Shown here piece by piece: positions 41,914 through 50,334 of a stretch of 64,000 bases of DNA. Position 1 is the first letter of the stretch; each line of letters begins with the position of its first letter. Both the position numbers and the translations under genes were made by a program. The notes below the pieces were generated by a model. The model ran no database searches. It worked only from the letters and a program-made list of their open reading frames with translations, and had not been told where the DNA came from. The stretch lies in the NCBI GenBank assembly GCA_964569315.1, contig CAZMUZ010000003.1, forward strand, positions 1 through 64,000. Direction: 5' to 3'. This DNA is from CADEFF01 sp964569315. GTDB taxonomy: Bacteria; Pseudomonadota; Alphaproteobacteria; Dongiales; Dongiaceae.

Positions 41914-43563
41914 TCAGCTCTCCCGATAGAGCAGCAGGATGACGCCGACGAGGACGAAGCAGGGCGGCCAGACCCAGGCGGCGAAGCGGGAGGCCGGCGG
42001 CTCGAGCCTGAGCTCGAGCCAGCGCGCGGCGGCGATGGCGACGCCGAGAAGCGCGATCGGCAGATGCGTGACCTCGGCGAGCAGCAGCTCCTTCACATTG
42101 GTCAGCATATGCGCGTGGCTGAGCAGGAAGGCCGCACCGCCCGCCACCAGGATCGGAAACACCAGGGCATAGCCCTTGGGCCGGAGGCGTCCGGTGCGCA
42201 CGGCCCATTCGAAGAGGCCGAACAGCACGATGAGCAGCATGAAGAACTTGTGCTGCACGAACTCGGGATTGCGCAGGCTCTCGAAGAAGCCGAGCTCGCC
42301 GATCGGCCAGCTCTCGGCTTCGGAGCGGAAGAACAGGAAGAAGGCGAGACCCAGCAGCAGCAGCGGCCAATGCCGGGCCCAGGGCGCGATGCCGGCGCGT
42401 TCCGCCAGCGCCAGCAGCCCGATCGCCAGCACGAAGATCCCGGCCCAATGGTGGTTATATTCCGACCAGGCGATGTCCGCGGCATTGCGCGGCAGCGGCG
42501 CGGTGCCGCCCGGCACGAAGGCCTCGTGATGCGGCGCTTGCGTCGCGGCGGCGCTGCGGTCGATCTCCGCCTGGCGTTGCGCGATGGCGAGGCTCGAATA
42601 AGCCGGGCTTTCGAGGCTCGGCCAGCGCGGGGCGAAGCGCGCGGCGTAGTCCTCGAGCGTGACGCGGTCCTGCACCAGATCGATCGCGGGCGGCAGCGAG
42701 GTGATCGAGGCGGCGGCCAGCAGCACGGCGACGCCGATGCCGATCTCCACCTCGCAGAAGCGCAGGAGCCGGAGCGTCGGCGTGGCCGGATCGCGCGCCA
42801 GCCGCCCGATCAGGCGGTTGTTGAGGAAACCGAGGAAGAGAAGGCCGAGGAAGAGCATCGACTTGGTCAGCACCATCATCCCGTAGGCGGTGCCGTAAAG
42901 CGCCGGAAAGGAGCCGATCAGGATGAAAGCGAGGCCGAGCCCGCCGACGAGAAGCGCGGCCACCGCGCCCATCGCCATGGCCGAGAAGCGCCGGCCGATG
43001 CGCAGGCGATCCTGCGGGCTCGGGCAGAGACGGAGGCCGATCAGGAGATAGGGGATGCCGCCGATCCAGAGGCCCGCCGCGACGCGATGGAGCAGCGTCA
43101 GCCCGAGCAGCAGCGCCCGGTCCTCGAGGCGCGCGGCGGCATGGCTCGACGCCAGGCTCGCCGCCATCATGCCGGCGCCGAGCGCCAGCAGCAGAAACCA
43201 TGGCGCACCGGGCTTCGCCCGGCGCGCGACTGCGAAAAGCGCGAGGCCGAAGAGGATCTTGGCGAGGCCGGCCTCGAAGAACCCGGCGCCGAGGATGCGC
43301 GCGAAATCGAGGCTGCTTGCGAGGACCGTCGCGTTGAGGGCGAGCTCGGCGGCTTCGAGGAGTGCGGCGGCGAATGCGCTCCAGGCGAGCAGCGCGAAGC
43401 TGCGGCGGCGCAGCGCCACGCCGCCCTCGCCCAGGGCCGCCGCGAAGGGCAGGGCCAGAAGCAGCAGGAAGGCGATGCCGCCGAGCGTCAGGGTTTCCGC
43501 AACGAGCGAGAAGCCGTGCAGCAGGACCGTGAGATAGCCGAAGATATCGGCGAGCAGGCTCAT
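41914..43563 (-). CDS. copD: CopD-like copper resistance membrane protein
   Basis: A 549-residue membrane protein with about fourteen hydrophobic segments. The first half is the CopD domain (LLADIFGYLTVLLHGFSLVAETLT through GTAYGMMVLTKSMLFLGLL). In it the conserved membrane His residues are expected to handle copper. The second half continues with further helices and a large loop. CopD with CopC takes part in copper uptake or delivery across the inner membrane. The gene lies between copC (13 bases) and hpnB (6 bases) on the same strand, an odd neighbour for hopanoid genes. Confidence 0.82.
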   Translation of the reverse strand: MSLLADIFGYLTVLLHGFSLVAETLTLGGIAFLLLLALPFAAALGEGGVALRRRSFALLAWSAFAAALLEAAELALNATVLASSLDFARILGAGFFEAGLAKILFGLALFAVARRAKPGAPWFLLLALGAGMMAASLASSHAAARLEDRALLLGLTLLHRVAAGLWIGGIPYLLIGLRLCPSPQDRLRIGRRFSAMAMGAVAALLVGGLGLAFILIGSFPALYGTAYGMMVLTKSMLFLGLLFLGFLNNRLIGRLARDPATPTLRLLRFCEVEIGIGVAVLLAAASITSLPPAIDLVQDRVTLEDYAARFAPRWPSLESPAYSSLAIAQRQAEIDRSAAATQAPHHEAFVPGGTAPLPRNAADIAWSEYNHHWAGIFVLAIGLLALAERAGIAPWARHWPLLLLGLAFFLFFRSEAESWPIGELGFFESLRNPEFVQHKFFMLLIVLFGLFEWAVRTGRLRPKGYALVFPILVAGGAAFLLSHAHMLTNVKELLLAEVTHLPIALLGVAIAAARWLELRLEPPASRFAAWVWPPCFVLVGVILLLYRES

Positions 43564-43576
43564 CGGCCGGGAAGGC

Positions 43577-43966
43577 TTAAGGGGCGGAGACGCTGAAGGG
43601 CAAGGTGCCGCGCGTGATATGGCCGTCGACCGACAGCACCTGCCATTGCAGGCTGTAGGCGCCCGGCGTCAGCCCGTCGGCCTTCGCATCGAGCCGGTCG
43701 TCGCTTTCCTGCGGCAGGATCGCGAGCGGCGAGGCCGTGCCGTCCGGACGCTGGAGAACCAGCTCCGAGCGGGCGGAATCGATCCGGCTGTTGAAGCGGA
43801 TCGTCAGATCGGCGGTCGGCCCGGCGATCGCAGCACCGGGCGCCGGCACCGAATCGACGACGATGGCATGGGCCTCGGCAGGTCCGGCGAACAGCGATCC
43901 GATGGCCAGGGCGAGAGCCAGGCATGCGCCGAGCAGCGGGCGCCGGTTCGGAAGGATCGATGCCAT
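43577..43966 (-). CDS. copC: CopC-domain periplasmic copper-binding protein
   Basis: A 129-residue protein. A signal peptide (LLGACLALALAIGSLFAGPAEA) ends before a histidine (AHAIVVDSVPAPGA), which after cleavage would be the N-terminal Cu(II) ligand of the CopC family. The C-terminal part has VDGHITRGTLPFSV with the conserved Asp-x-His pair. So the Cu(II) site looks intact. It precedes copD by 13 bases and is the first gene of the minus-strand run that continues into hpnB-C-A and shc. Confidence 0.88.
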   Translation of the reverse strand: MASILPNRRPLLGACLALALAIGSLFAGPAEAHAIVVDSVPAPGAAIAGPTADLTIRFNSRIDSARSELVLQRPDGTASPLAILPQESDDRLDAKADGLTPGAYSLQWQVLSVDGHITRGTLPFSVSAP

Positions 43967-44094
43967 GCGAAGGACCCTAGGACGGTGCGCAAAGCCAACA
44001 GGCGGTGCGCAAAGCTAATAGCCGGACGGGCGCGAGGCGTCAAACCGCGGAACGCCGCGGGGTGCCCTTCCGAGATCGCCGAAACGGCGGAGAA

Positions 44095-45303
44095 TCAGGC
44101 GCGGGACTGGACCTGGCGGGCCGCCTCGTTCCGCGAGGACCGATCGAGCGCGTGGATGTCCTCGAGGCTGCCGGCGGCGGCGCCGTTCACCCGATCGAGG
44201 CAGGCCTCGACCACGCGCGCGATATCGAGGAAGCCGATGCGCCCGTCGAGGAAGGCCTGCACCGCCACCTCGTTCGCGGCATTGAGGATGCAAGGGGCGC
44301 CCTGCCCCGCCTTCAGCGCGGCGCGCGCGAGCCGCAGCGCCGGAAAGCGGATCTCGTCCGGCGCCTCGAAATGGAGGGCCGCGATGCGCACGAGGTCGAG
44401 ACGTTCGGCGGGAGCGGCCATGCGCTTCGGCCAGGCGAGCGCATAGGCGATGGGGGTGCGCATGTCGGGGCTGCCGAGCTGCGCCAGCACCGAGCCGTCG
44501 ACATAGGCGACGAGGCTGTGCACCACCGATTCCGGATGCACCAGCACCTCGATGCGGTCCTCCGGCAGGCCGAAGAGGTGATGCGCCTCGATCACCTCGA
44601 GGCCCTTGTTCATCATGGTCGCGGAATCGATCGAGATCTTGGCGCCCATGCTCCAGTTCGGATGCTTGACCGCTTCCGCGGGCGTGGCGCGCCCCATCGT
44701 CTCCGCGGTCGCCTTGCGGAAGGGGCCGCCCGAGGCGGTGAGGATGATGCGATCGACCGCGTCGCGCCGCTCGAACTCGAACACCTGGAAGATGGCGCTA
44801 TGCTCGGAATCGACCGGCAGCAGCGTTGCCTCGTGACGGCGCACCTCGCTCATCATGAGATGACCGGCGCAGACCAGCGTCTCCTTGTTCGCGAGCCCGA
44901 CGATGGCGCCGCGGCGTACCGCCGCGAGGGTCGGCCGGAGGCCGGCCGCGCCCACGATCGAGGCCATCACCCGGTCGGCAGGCCGCTCCGCCGCCTCGAC
45001 CACCGCTTCGGCCCCGGCTGCGACCTCGATGCCGCTGCCGGCGAGCGCCGATTTCAACGCGCCATAGCGATCGGGATTGGCGACCACGGCGATCTTCGGG
45101 CGAAGCTCGATCGCCTGCTTCGCCAGCAGCTCGACATTGTCGAACCCGGTCAGCGCCTCGAGCAGGAAGGCTTCGGGCTGGCGGCGGATGAGGTCGATGG
45201 TGTTGCAGCCGACCGATCCGGTCGAACCCAGGATCGTGACGCTGCGGGGGGCTTCCTTGGGAAGAGCGCGCAGGGCGATATCGCGTCGGGCGCGGGTTGG
45301 CAT
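44095..45303 (-). CDS. dxr: 1-deoxy-D-xylulose 5-phosphate reductoisomerase
   Basis: Dxr makes MEP from DXP with NADPH, the committed step of the MEP isoprenoid route. The 402-residue protein has the NADPH motif TILGSTGSVGCNTIDLI, NKETLVCAGHLMMSE, the metal site LLPVDSEHSAIFQ, and the substrate site NWSMGAKISIDSATMMNKGLEVIEAHHLF. I chose the ATG at 45301-45303 (MPTRARRDIAL); in-frame starts further upstream to 45435 code for low-complexity sequence. Together with ispH it places two isoprenoid precursor genes in the hopanoid region. It is separated by 128 bases from copC downstream. Confidence 0.96.
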   Translation of the reverse strand: MPTRARRDIALRALPKEAPRSVTILGSTGSVGCNTIDLIRRQPEAFLLEALTGFDNVELLAKQAIELRPKIAVVANPDRYGALKSALAGSGIEVAAGAEAVVEAAERPADRVMASIVGAAGLRPTLAAVRRGAIVGLANKETLVCAGHLMMSEVRRHEATLLPVDSEHSAIFQVFEFERRDAVDRIILTASGGPFRKATAETMGRATPAEAVKHPNWSMGAKISIDSATMMNKGLEVIEAHHLFGLPEDRIEVLVHPESVVHSLVAYVDGSVLAQLGSPDMRTPIAYALAWPKRMAAPAERLDLVRIAALHFEAPDEIRFPALRLARAALKAGQGAPCILNAANEVAVQAFLDGRIGFLDIARVVEACLDRVNGAAAGSLEDIHALDRSSRNEAARQVQSRA

Positions 45304-45331
45304 CGCTTTTCGGCTCCGTCCCTGTTGCGAT

Positions 45332-45353
45332 GACCGTAGCATGAAATCTACGG
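45332..45353. other. Inverted repeat upstream of dxr
   Basis: ACCGTAG, eight bases CATGAAAT, CTACGGT: a perfect seven-base inverted repeat 29 bases before the dxr start. It may be an operator or leader hairpin for dxr. Nothing more can be said from the sequence. Confidence 0.35.
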
Positions 45354-45466
45354 TGGCGGGGAGTGGTTTCGAGGCCATCTCGCGGGCCTGCCCCGGAAGG
45401 CGCGGGTTGTGCCACGGCGCCGCCCGCAGGATCAACGGGAATTATCGAAGTGGGTTGCAGGCTTTC

Positions 45467-45486
45467 CGCGGGGCCGCGGCCCCGCG
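45467..45486. terminator. GC palindrome downstream of cysH, possible terminator
   Basis: CGCGGGGCCGCGGCCCCGCG is a perfect 20-base palindrome 32 bases past the cysH stop (minus strand). It could form a very stable cruciform or hairpin ending the cys operon. No T-run follows. The region 45304-45518 otherwise shows no gene. Confidence 0.45.
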
Positions 45487-45518
45487 CGGGCGCTGCCCGC
45501 CCGGCCCTGGGAATGGTT

Positions 45519-46259
45519 TCAGGCCGCTTCTGTCTTCCGGCCGGGCGCCGGCAGGTGAATGCCGCATTCCGTCTTGTCGAGGCCGCGCCAGCGGCCGGCG
45601 CGCGCATCCTCGTCGGGACGGCTCCGCTCCGAGCAGGGAATGCAGCCGACCGACTGGAAGCCGTCGGCCTGCAGCGGGTGATGCGGCAGCTCGTGCCGGT
45701 CGAAATAGGCGGCGATGTCCTCGCGGCTCCACTGCGCCAGCGGGTTGACCTTGATGCGGCCTTCGGCGGATTCGACGGTCGCGATCGCGCTACGCAGATT
45801 GCCCTGATAGCGCTTGCGGCCGTTGATCCAGGCGTCGAAGCCTTCGAGCGCGCGGGCGAGCGGCTCCACTTTCCGCAAGGCGCAGCAGGCGTCGGGATTG
45901 GTGTACCAGAGCGTGCCGTCGCCGTCGCGCTTCGCGAGCTCCACCGGATCGGGCGTCACGATGCGCACGTCCTTGAGGCGCAGCCGCTCGATGAGCGCGT
46001 CGCGATAGCGCCGGGTCTCGCCGAAGAGCTTCCCGGTATCGAGGAACACGACGGGCGTCTTCGGATCGACCGCCGCGACCATATGCAGCAGCACCGCCGC
46101 CTCGGTCCCGAAGGAAGAGACGAGCGCGATCGATCCGGGAAACTCCCGGCGGATCATGGCGTCGAGAAGCGCCACGCCGCCGGTCGCGCCATAGGCGGCA
46201 TCGAGCGCCGCGGCGCGCGCGGCGACCGCGGTTTCGCGGCTGTTGCTTTCGGCGTTCAT
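45519..46259 (-). CDS. cysH: Assimilatory adenylyl-sulfate (APS/PAPS) reductase
   Basis: CysH reduces APS or PAPS to sulfite with thioredoxin. The 246-residue protein has the PP-loop-like start SIALVSSFGTEAAVLLHMVA and VVFLDTGKLFGET. It carries two cysteine pairs, DACCALRKVEP and GCIPCSERS, as needed for a 4Fe-4S cluster. These mark the APS reductase type rather than the E. coli PAPS type. The C-terminal ECGIHL holds the catalytic cysteine. The ATG at 46259 overlaps the DUF934 gene by four bases (ATGA). Last gene of the cys operon. Confidence 0.93.
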   Translation of the reverse strand: MNAESNSRETAVAARAAALDAAYGATGGVALLDAMIRREFPGSIALVSSFGTEAAVLLHMVAAVDPKTPVVFLDTGKLFGETRRYRDALIERLRLKDVRIVTPDPVELAKRDGDGTLWYTNPDACCALRKVEPLARALEGFDAWINGRKRYQGNLRSAIATVESAEGRIKVNPLAQWSREDIAAYFDRHELPHHPLQADGFQSVGCIPCSERSRPDEDARAGRWRGLDKTECGIHLPAPGRKTEAA

Positions 46260-46771
46260 GAGGCCCTCGCGAGCGGCCGGTGCGGATGGCGCAGATCCCG
46301 CGCCGGCGTCCGGTCGTCCGTCGCCGGCTGATAGAAGACGCTCATCTCGCCGAGCTTCTGCCGCCAGGCGCCGAGCGGATCCTTGTCCACGATATCGAAG
46401 GCATCGAAGCCGCAGCGATGCATGTAGAGAAGCGAATCGCGCAGCACGCGGCCCACGGCGCGGATCTCGCCCTTGTAGCCATAGCGCGTGCGCAGCAGAT
46501 GCGCCGTCGAATAGCCGCGTCCGTCGTTGAACTTGGGGAAATCCACCGCCACGAGGGCGAAGCGGTCGATGTCGGCGGCGAGCGCTTTGATATCGTCGCC
46601 CGCCTCGATCTTGATCCCGGTCGGCGCGTTGCGCCCGGCGAACCGCTCGCGTTCCTTGAGCCAGCGCTTGGCGGTGACGACGACCGCGCCCTCGGCCGGA
46701 ATCTCGTCCGCCTCGGCGACGAAGCGCCACGCGTCGTCGGCGACGAGCAGGCCGTTCCTAACGAGCGCCAT
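46256..46771 (-). CDS. DUF934 family protein of the sulfite-reduction operon
   Basis: A 171-residue soluble protein of the DUF934 family, which in alphaproteobacteria sits between sulfite reductase and CysH. The conserved core is VAVDFPKFNDGRGYSTAHLLRTRYGYKGEIRAVG and the C-terminal HRCGFDAFDI. A function as an electron-transfer or assembly partner has been suggested, but it is not certain. The start ATG at 46771 lies 14 bases inside the cysI coding end, and its own stop overlaps cysH, so translation of the three genes is coupled. Confidence 0.88.
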   Translation of the reverse strand: MALVRNGLLVADDAWRFVAEADEIPAEGAVVVTAKRWLKERERFAGRNAPTGIKIEAGDDIKALAADIDRFALVAVDFPKFNDGRGYSTAHLLRTRYGYKGEIRAVGRVLRDSLLYMHRCGFDAFDIVDKDPLGAWRQKLGEMSVFYQPATDDRTPARDLRHPHRPLARAS

Positions 46772-48413
46772 AGAGACGCTCCTTGAAGGGCTGCAGCCCG
46801 ACGCGGCGGTAGGTGTCGAGGAAGCGCTCGCCCTCGATGCGGATGCCGAGATAGGTGTCGACGATGGTGTCGACCGCATCGACGACGCGGTCATAGGCGA
46901 AGGCGGGCCCGACGATGTCGCCGAGCGCCGCCGTCTCGTCGGCGCTGCCGCCGAGCGTGATCTGGTAGAACTCCTCACCCTTCTTGTCGACGCCGAGGAT
47001 GCCGATATGACCGACATGATGATGGCCGCAGGCGTTGATGCAGCCCGAGATCTTGATCTTGAGCTCGCCGATCTTCGCCTGACGCTCGGGATCGGCGAAG
47101 CGGCGGCCGATCGCCTGCGACACCGGGATCGAGCGGGCGTTGGCGAGGCTGCAATAGTCGAGCCCCGGGCAGGCGATGATGTCGGTGATGAGGCCGGCAT
47201 TGGCGGCGGCCAGATCGAAGAAGCCGAGATTGCGCCAGAGCTCGTAGAGATCGGCCTCCTTCACATGCGCGAGCACGAGATTCTGCTCGTGCGTGACGCG
47301 GACCTCGCCGAAGCTGAAGCGCTCGGCGATATCCGCCATCGCTTCCATCTGCCGGTCGGACGCGTCGCCCGGCACGCCGCCCTCGGGCTTCAGCGAGACG
47401 GTCACGATGGCGTAGCCCGGCTGCTTGTGCCGCGAGACGTTGGTGCGGACCCAGCGCGCGAAGTCCCGGTTCTCGAAACGCTTGGCGTGGAAGGCCGGCG
47501 TCTCGGCGGGCAGGGTCTCGTAAGGCGGCAGAGCGAAATGGGCGTGGATGCGCTCGAACTCCGCGGCCGGCAGCTCGAGGTCCTCGTTGCGGCTCGCCTG
47601 CCACTCCGCCTCGACCAGCCGCGCGAATTCCGCGGCGCCGACCGCGCCCACCAGGATCTTGATGCGCGCCTTGTGGATGTTGTCGCGCCGGCCGAGCTGG
47701 TTATAGACGCGGAGGATCGCCTCCAGATAGGAGAGCAGATACTGCTTCGGCAGGAAGGGCCGGATCGTCTCCGCCAGCATCGGCGTGCGGCCCTGGCCGC
47801 CGCCCACCATCACCTCGAAGCCGATCTCCCCGGCCGCGTCGCGATGCATCCGCAGGCCGATATCGTGCACGCAGAGCGCGGCGCGGTCGTGCGGCGAACC
47901 GGTGATGGCGATCTTGAACTTGCGCGGCAGGAACGAGAATTCGGGATGGAAGGTCGACCATTGACGGATGATCTCGCACCACACCCGCGGGTCTTCGATC
48001 TCGTCGAAGGCGACGCCGGCGAACTGGTCGGCCGTGGTGTTGCGCACGCAGTTCCCGGAGGTCTGGATGGCATGCATCTCGACCTCGGCGAGCTCGCCCA
48101 GGATGTCCGGCGCCTGCTCGAGCTTGATCCAGTGATACTGGATGTTCTGGCGCGTGGTGAAATGGCCGTAGCCCTTGTCGAAGCGCCGGGCGATGTAGGC
48201 GAGCTTGCGGAGCTGCGTCGAGGAGAGCATGCCGTAGGGGATCGCGACCCGCAGCATGTAGGCATGGAGCTGCAGATAGAGGCCGTTCATCAGCCGCAGC
48301 GGCTTGAATTCGTCCTCGCTGATGTCGCCGGCGATGCGCCGGCCGACCTGGTCGCGGAACTGCTCGACCCGCTCGGCGAGGATACGGTGATCGTATTCGT
48401 CGTAGCGATACAT
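46758..48413 (-). CDS. cysI: Sulfite reductase, haemoprotein (nitrite/sulfite reductase family)
   Basis: The enzyme reduces sulfite to sulfide with sirohaem and a 4Fe-4S cluster. The 551-residue protein has the two-fold nitrite/sulfite reductase repeat. The ferredoxin-like half begins at RLMNGLYLQLHAYMLRVAIP, and GHFTTRQNIQYHW is the usual sirohaem-side signature. The cluster cysteines are in ACPGLDYCSLAN and SGCINACGHHHVGHIG. There is no CysJ flavoprotein in the operon, so the electron donor is probably a ferredoxin or the DUF proteins beside it. A nitrite reductase of the same family cannot be excluded, but the cysG/cysH context supports sulfite. The first base pair of its ATG overlaps the stop of the DUF2849 gene. 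Confidence 0.92.
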   Translation of the reverse strand: MYRYDEYDHRILAERVEQFRDQVGRRIAGDISEDEFKPLRLMNGLYLQLHAYMLRVAIPYGMLSSTQLRKLAYIARRFDKGYGHFTTRQNIQYHWIKLEQAPDILGELAEVEMHAIQTSGNCVRNTTADQFAGVAFDEIEDPRVWCEIIRQWSTFHPEFSFLPRKFKIAITGSPHDRAALCVHDIGLRMHRDAAGEIGFEVMVGGGQGRTPMLAETIRPFLPKQYLLSYLEAILRVYNQLGRRDNIHKARIKILVGAVGAAEFARLVEAEWQASRNEDLELPAAEFERIHAHFALPPYETLPAETPAFHAKRFENRDFARWVRTNVSRHKQPGYAIVTVSLKPEGGVPGDASDRQMEAMADIAERFSFGEVRVTHEQNLVLAHVKEADLYELWRNLGFFDLAAANAGLITDIIACPGLDYCSLANARSIPVSQAIGRRFADPERQAKIGELKIKISGCINACGHHHVGHIGILGVDKKGEEFYQITLGGSADETAALGDIVGPAFAYDRVVDAVDTIVDTYLGIRIEGERFLDTYRRVGLQPFKERLYGAR

Positions 48414-48718
48414 CAGGCGGGGCGCCCTTCCGCCTGCTTGCCGAGCTCGGGATGGATGCTGGGGCCGCGCGAGCGGATGCGCTCCTTGGTGGTGCGCGGC
48501 ACGAGGAGGCCCGCTTCGACGGTCACGTCCGCGCGATAGGGCGCCACGACGATCTGCGCCTTCACGGCGGCATCGGCGGTGCCGAGCAGCTCGGCCGCCG
48601 CGGCTTCGCCTTCGACGACGACCGCGTCCGCGAGGCGCTCGGACCAGTAGCCCTCGGGGGCGAGATAGACGACGGCGCCGTCGCGCAAGCGGTTGGCCGT
48701 GACGATTTCCTGGGTCAT
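48413..48718 (-). CDS. DUF2849 family small protein of the cys operon
   Basis: A 101-residue protein of the DUF2849 family, with opening TANRLRDGAVVYLAPEGYWSERLADAVVVEGE and C-terminal TTKERIRSRGPSIHPELG. It has no membrane segment or cysteines. It is found between cysG and cysI in many alphaproteobacteria, so a role in sulfite reduction or sirohaem delivery is likely but unknown. Its ATG overlaps the cysG stop by four bases and its stop overlaps the cysI start by one base. Confidence 0.88.
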   Translation of the reverse strand: MTQEIVTANRLRDGAVVYLAPEGYWSERLADAVVVEGEAAAAELLGTADAAVKAQIVVAPYRADVTVEAGLLVPRTTKERIRSRGPSIHPELGKQAEGRPA

Positions 48719-50118
48719 GCCGTGAGCCTTTCGGGTAGTTCGGCGGCGAGGGTCGCGGCCGCATCCGCCCGGGATGCGACCTCGCCGATGAGGATGAGTG
48801 CCGGACCGCGCACGAGATTGCGGGCGACCAGGCTGCCGAGCTCGGCGAGCCGGCCGGCGAGAATGCGTTGATCGGGGCGCGTGCCGTTCTCGATGAGTGC
48901 TACCGGCGTCGCCGGCGCGAGGCCGTGCGCCAGCAGATTCTCCATGACGCGCTGGGCGGCGCCGACGCCCATATAGATCGCGAGGGTCTGGCGCGGCTGC
49001 GCGAGCGCGGCCCAGTCGAGCGCGGGCTCGCCCGCCTTGCCTTCGGCGGTCGCGATGACGAGCGCCTGGGCATGATCGCGATGGGTGAGCGGGATGCCGG
49101 CCGCCGCGGCGCAACCGAGCGCCGCCGTGATCCCCGGGACGACCTCGGCCGGAACGCCAGCGGCCCGCAGCGCGTCGAGCTCCTCGCCGCCGCGGCCGAA
49201 GATGAAGGGATCGCCGCCCTTGAGCCTGACCACGCGATGGCCGGCGCGCGCTTCCGCGACGAGCAGCGCGTTGATCGCCGCCTGCGACATGGCCTGCCGG
49301 CCGGGGGCCTTGCCGACGAAGATGCGGCGCGCATCGCGCCGGATGCGGTCGAGGATCGCGGGATCGACCAGCCGGTCGTACAGCACCACGTCCGCAGTCT
49401 CGAGATGGCGGAGCGCCTTCAAGGTGAGGAGCTCCGGATCGCCGGGGCCGGCGCCGACGATGGCGACGCGCTCGGCCTCGGCGTCGGCACGGCGGTTGAT
49501 GTGGGAGAGCAGCCGTTCGGCCGCCTCCGGCTCGCGGCCCGCGAGCACCGCATCGGCCGCCGGGCCGTCGAAGAACTTTTCCCAGAGCCGCAACCGCTCG
49601 CGCCGGTCGGCGAAGCGCGCGGCGATGGCACCGCGGAAGCGCTGGGCGAAGCGCGCGAGGGCGCCGAGACGCGCCGGCAGCATCGCCTCGATGCGCTCGC
49701 GGATCCGGCGCGCGAGGATCGGCGCCGTGCCGGCGGTCGAGATGCCGATGATGACGGGATCGCGATCGACGATCGCGGGCACGATGAAATCGGAAAGCTC
49801 GGCACGATCGACGACATTGACCGGAACGCCGATCGCCTTCGCCGCGTCGGCGACGCGCTCGTCGAGCGCGCTCTCGCCGCTCGCCGCGACGACGAGCGTC
49901 GCATCCTCGAGATCGCTCGCCGCGAAGTCCCGGCGCTGCCAGTCGATGCGGCCCTCGATGGCGAGCGATTCGATCTCCGGCTCGGCCTCGCCGGCGATCA
50001 GGCGAACCCGCGCCCGCGCCCGGGTCAGCAGCCGCAGCTTCTGCAACGCGGCCTCCCCGCCGCCGATGACGACGACGCGACGATCCGCGATCGAGAAGAA
50101 GGTCGGAAAATAATCCAT
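48715..50118 (-). CDS. cysG: Sirohaem synthase (multifunctional CysG)
   Basis: CysG turns uroporphyrinogen III into sirohaem, the cofactor of the CysI product. The N-terminal domain is the NAD-dependent precorrin-2 dehydrogenase/ferrochelatase (FFSIADRRVVVIGGGEAALQK). A linker domain with ISTAGTAPILARRIRERIE follows. The C-terminal domain is the SAM-dependent methyltransferase, with VAIVGAGPGDPELLTLKALR and VVRLKGGDPFIFGRGGEE. All three activities look intact over 467 residues. I chose the ATG at 50116-50118 (MDYFPTFF), a usual CysG start; one at 50151 adds 11 residues. First gene of the operon behind an AT-rich control region. Confidence 0.94.
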   Translation of the reverse strand: MDYFPTFFSIADRRVVVIGGGEAALQKLRLLTRARARVRLIAGEAEPEIESLAIEGRIDWQRRDFAASDLEDATLVVAASGESALDERVADAAKAIGVPVNVVDRAELSDFIVPAIVDRDPVIIGISTAGTAPILARRIRERIEAMLPARLGALARFAQRFRGAIAARFADRRERLRLWEKFFDGPAADAVLAGREPEAAERLLSHINRRADAEAERVAIVGAGPGDPELLTLKALRHLETADVVLYDRLVDPAILDRIRRDARRIFVGKAPGRQAMSQAAINALLVAEARAGHRVVRLKGGDPFIFGRGGEELDALRAAGVPAEVVPGITAALGCAAAAGIPLTHRDHAQALVIATAEGKAGEPALDWAALAQPRQTLAIYMGVGAAQRVMENLLAHGLAPATPVALIENGTRPDQRILAGRLAELGSLVARNLVRGPALILIGEVASRADAAATLAAELPERLTA

Positions 50119-50164
50119 CGGCTGCCGGCTCCCGTCCGGCCAATACCGCACGCCGATGCGGTAT

Positions 50165-50238
50165 TTACCTGCGACCTATTTCACCATTCGGCAGGTAAGG
50201 AGTCAATGAAAACACATTCTACGACCGTAGTATGTGTT
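50165..50238. promoter_or_regulatory. Dyad operator candidates upstream of the cys operon
   Basis: A near-perfect 28-base dyad, AACACATTCTACG (50211-50223), AC, CGTAGTATGTGTT (50226-50238), has only one T-T mismatch in 13 pairs. To its left, TTACCTGC (50165-50172) is inverted as GCAGGTAA (50191-50198). The AT-rich DNA lies 47-120 bases before the cysG ATG. The 13-2-13 dyad contains T-N11-A-like elements and might bind a LysR-type or TetR/GntR-type repressor; the regulator is unknown. Confidence 0.65.
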
Positions 50239-50334
50239 AGCTTGAACGCTTCCTCGCGTTATTTTTCCGCATATGAATTACACAATGTATATCAATCATA
50301 TAAACGATGGGAGAGCATCAGGGGTCAGAAATAA
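50206..50334 (+). CDS. Possible small protein or leader peptide divergent from cysG
   Basis: A plus-strand reading frame starting at the ATG at 50206 has an ideal Shine-Dalgarno sequence, AAGGAG, four bases before the start. It codes for 42 residues (MKTHSTTVVCVSLNASSRYF to WESIRGQK) and stops at 50334. It overlaps the large dyad at 50211-50238 and runs away from cysG. Its codon use is AT-rich and unlike the neighbours. I know no homologue. It is followed by an AT hairpin (50330-50352, AATAACAT with ATGTTATT). It could be a real small protein, an upstream peptide, or chance. Confidence 0.35.
   Translation: MKTHSTTVVCVSLNASSRYFSAYELHNVYQSYKRWESIRGQK

Noticed and set aside
40669..43596. 975-codon plus-strand frame across hpnB and copD
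   Set aside because: Covers two genes on the other strand with clear motifs; composition is that of a codon shadow.
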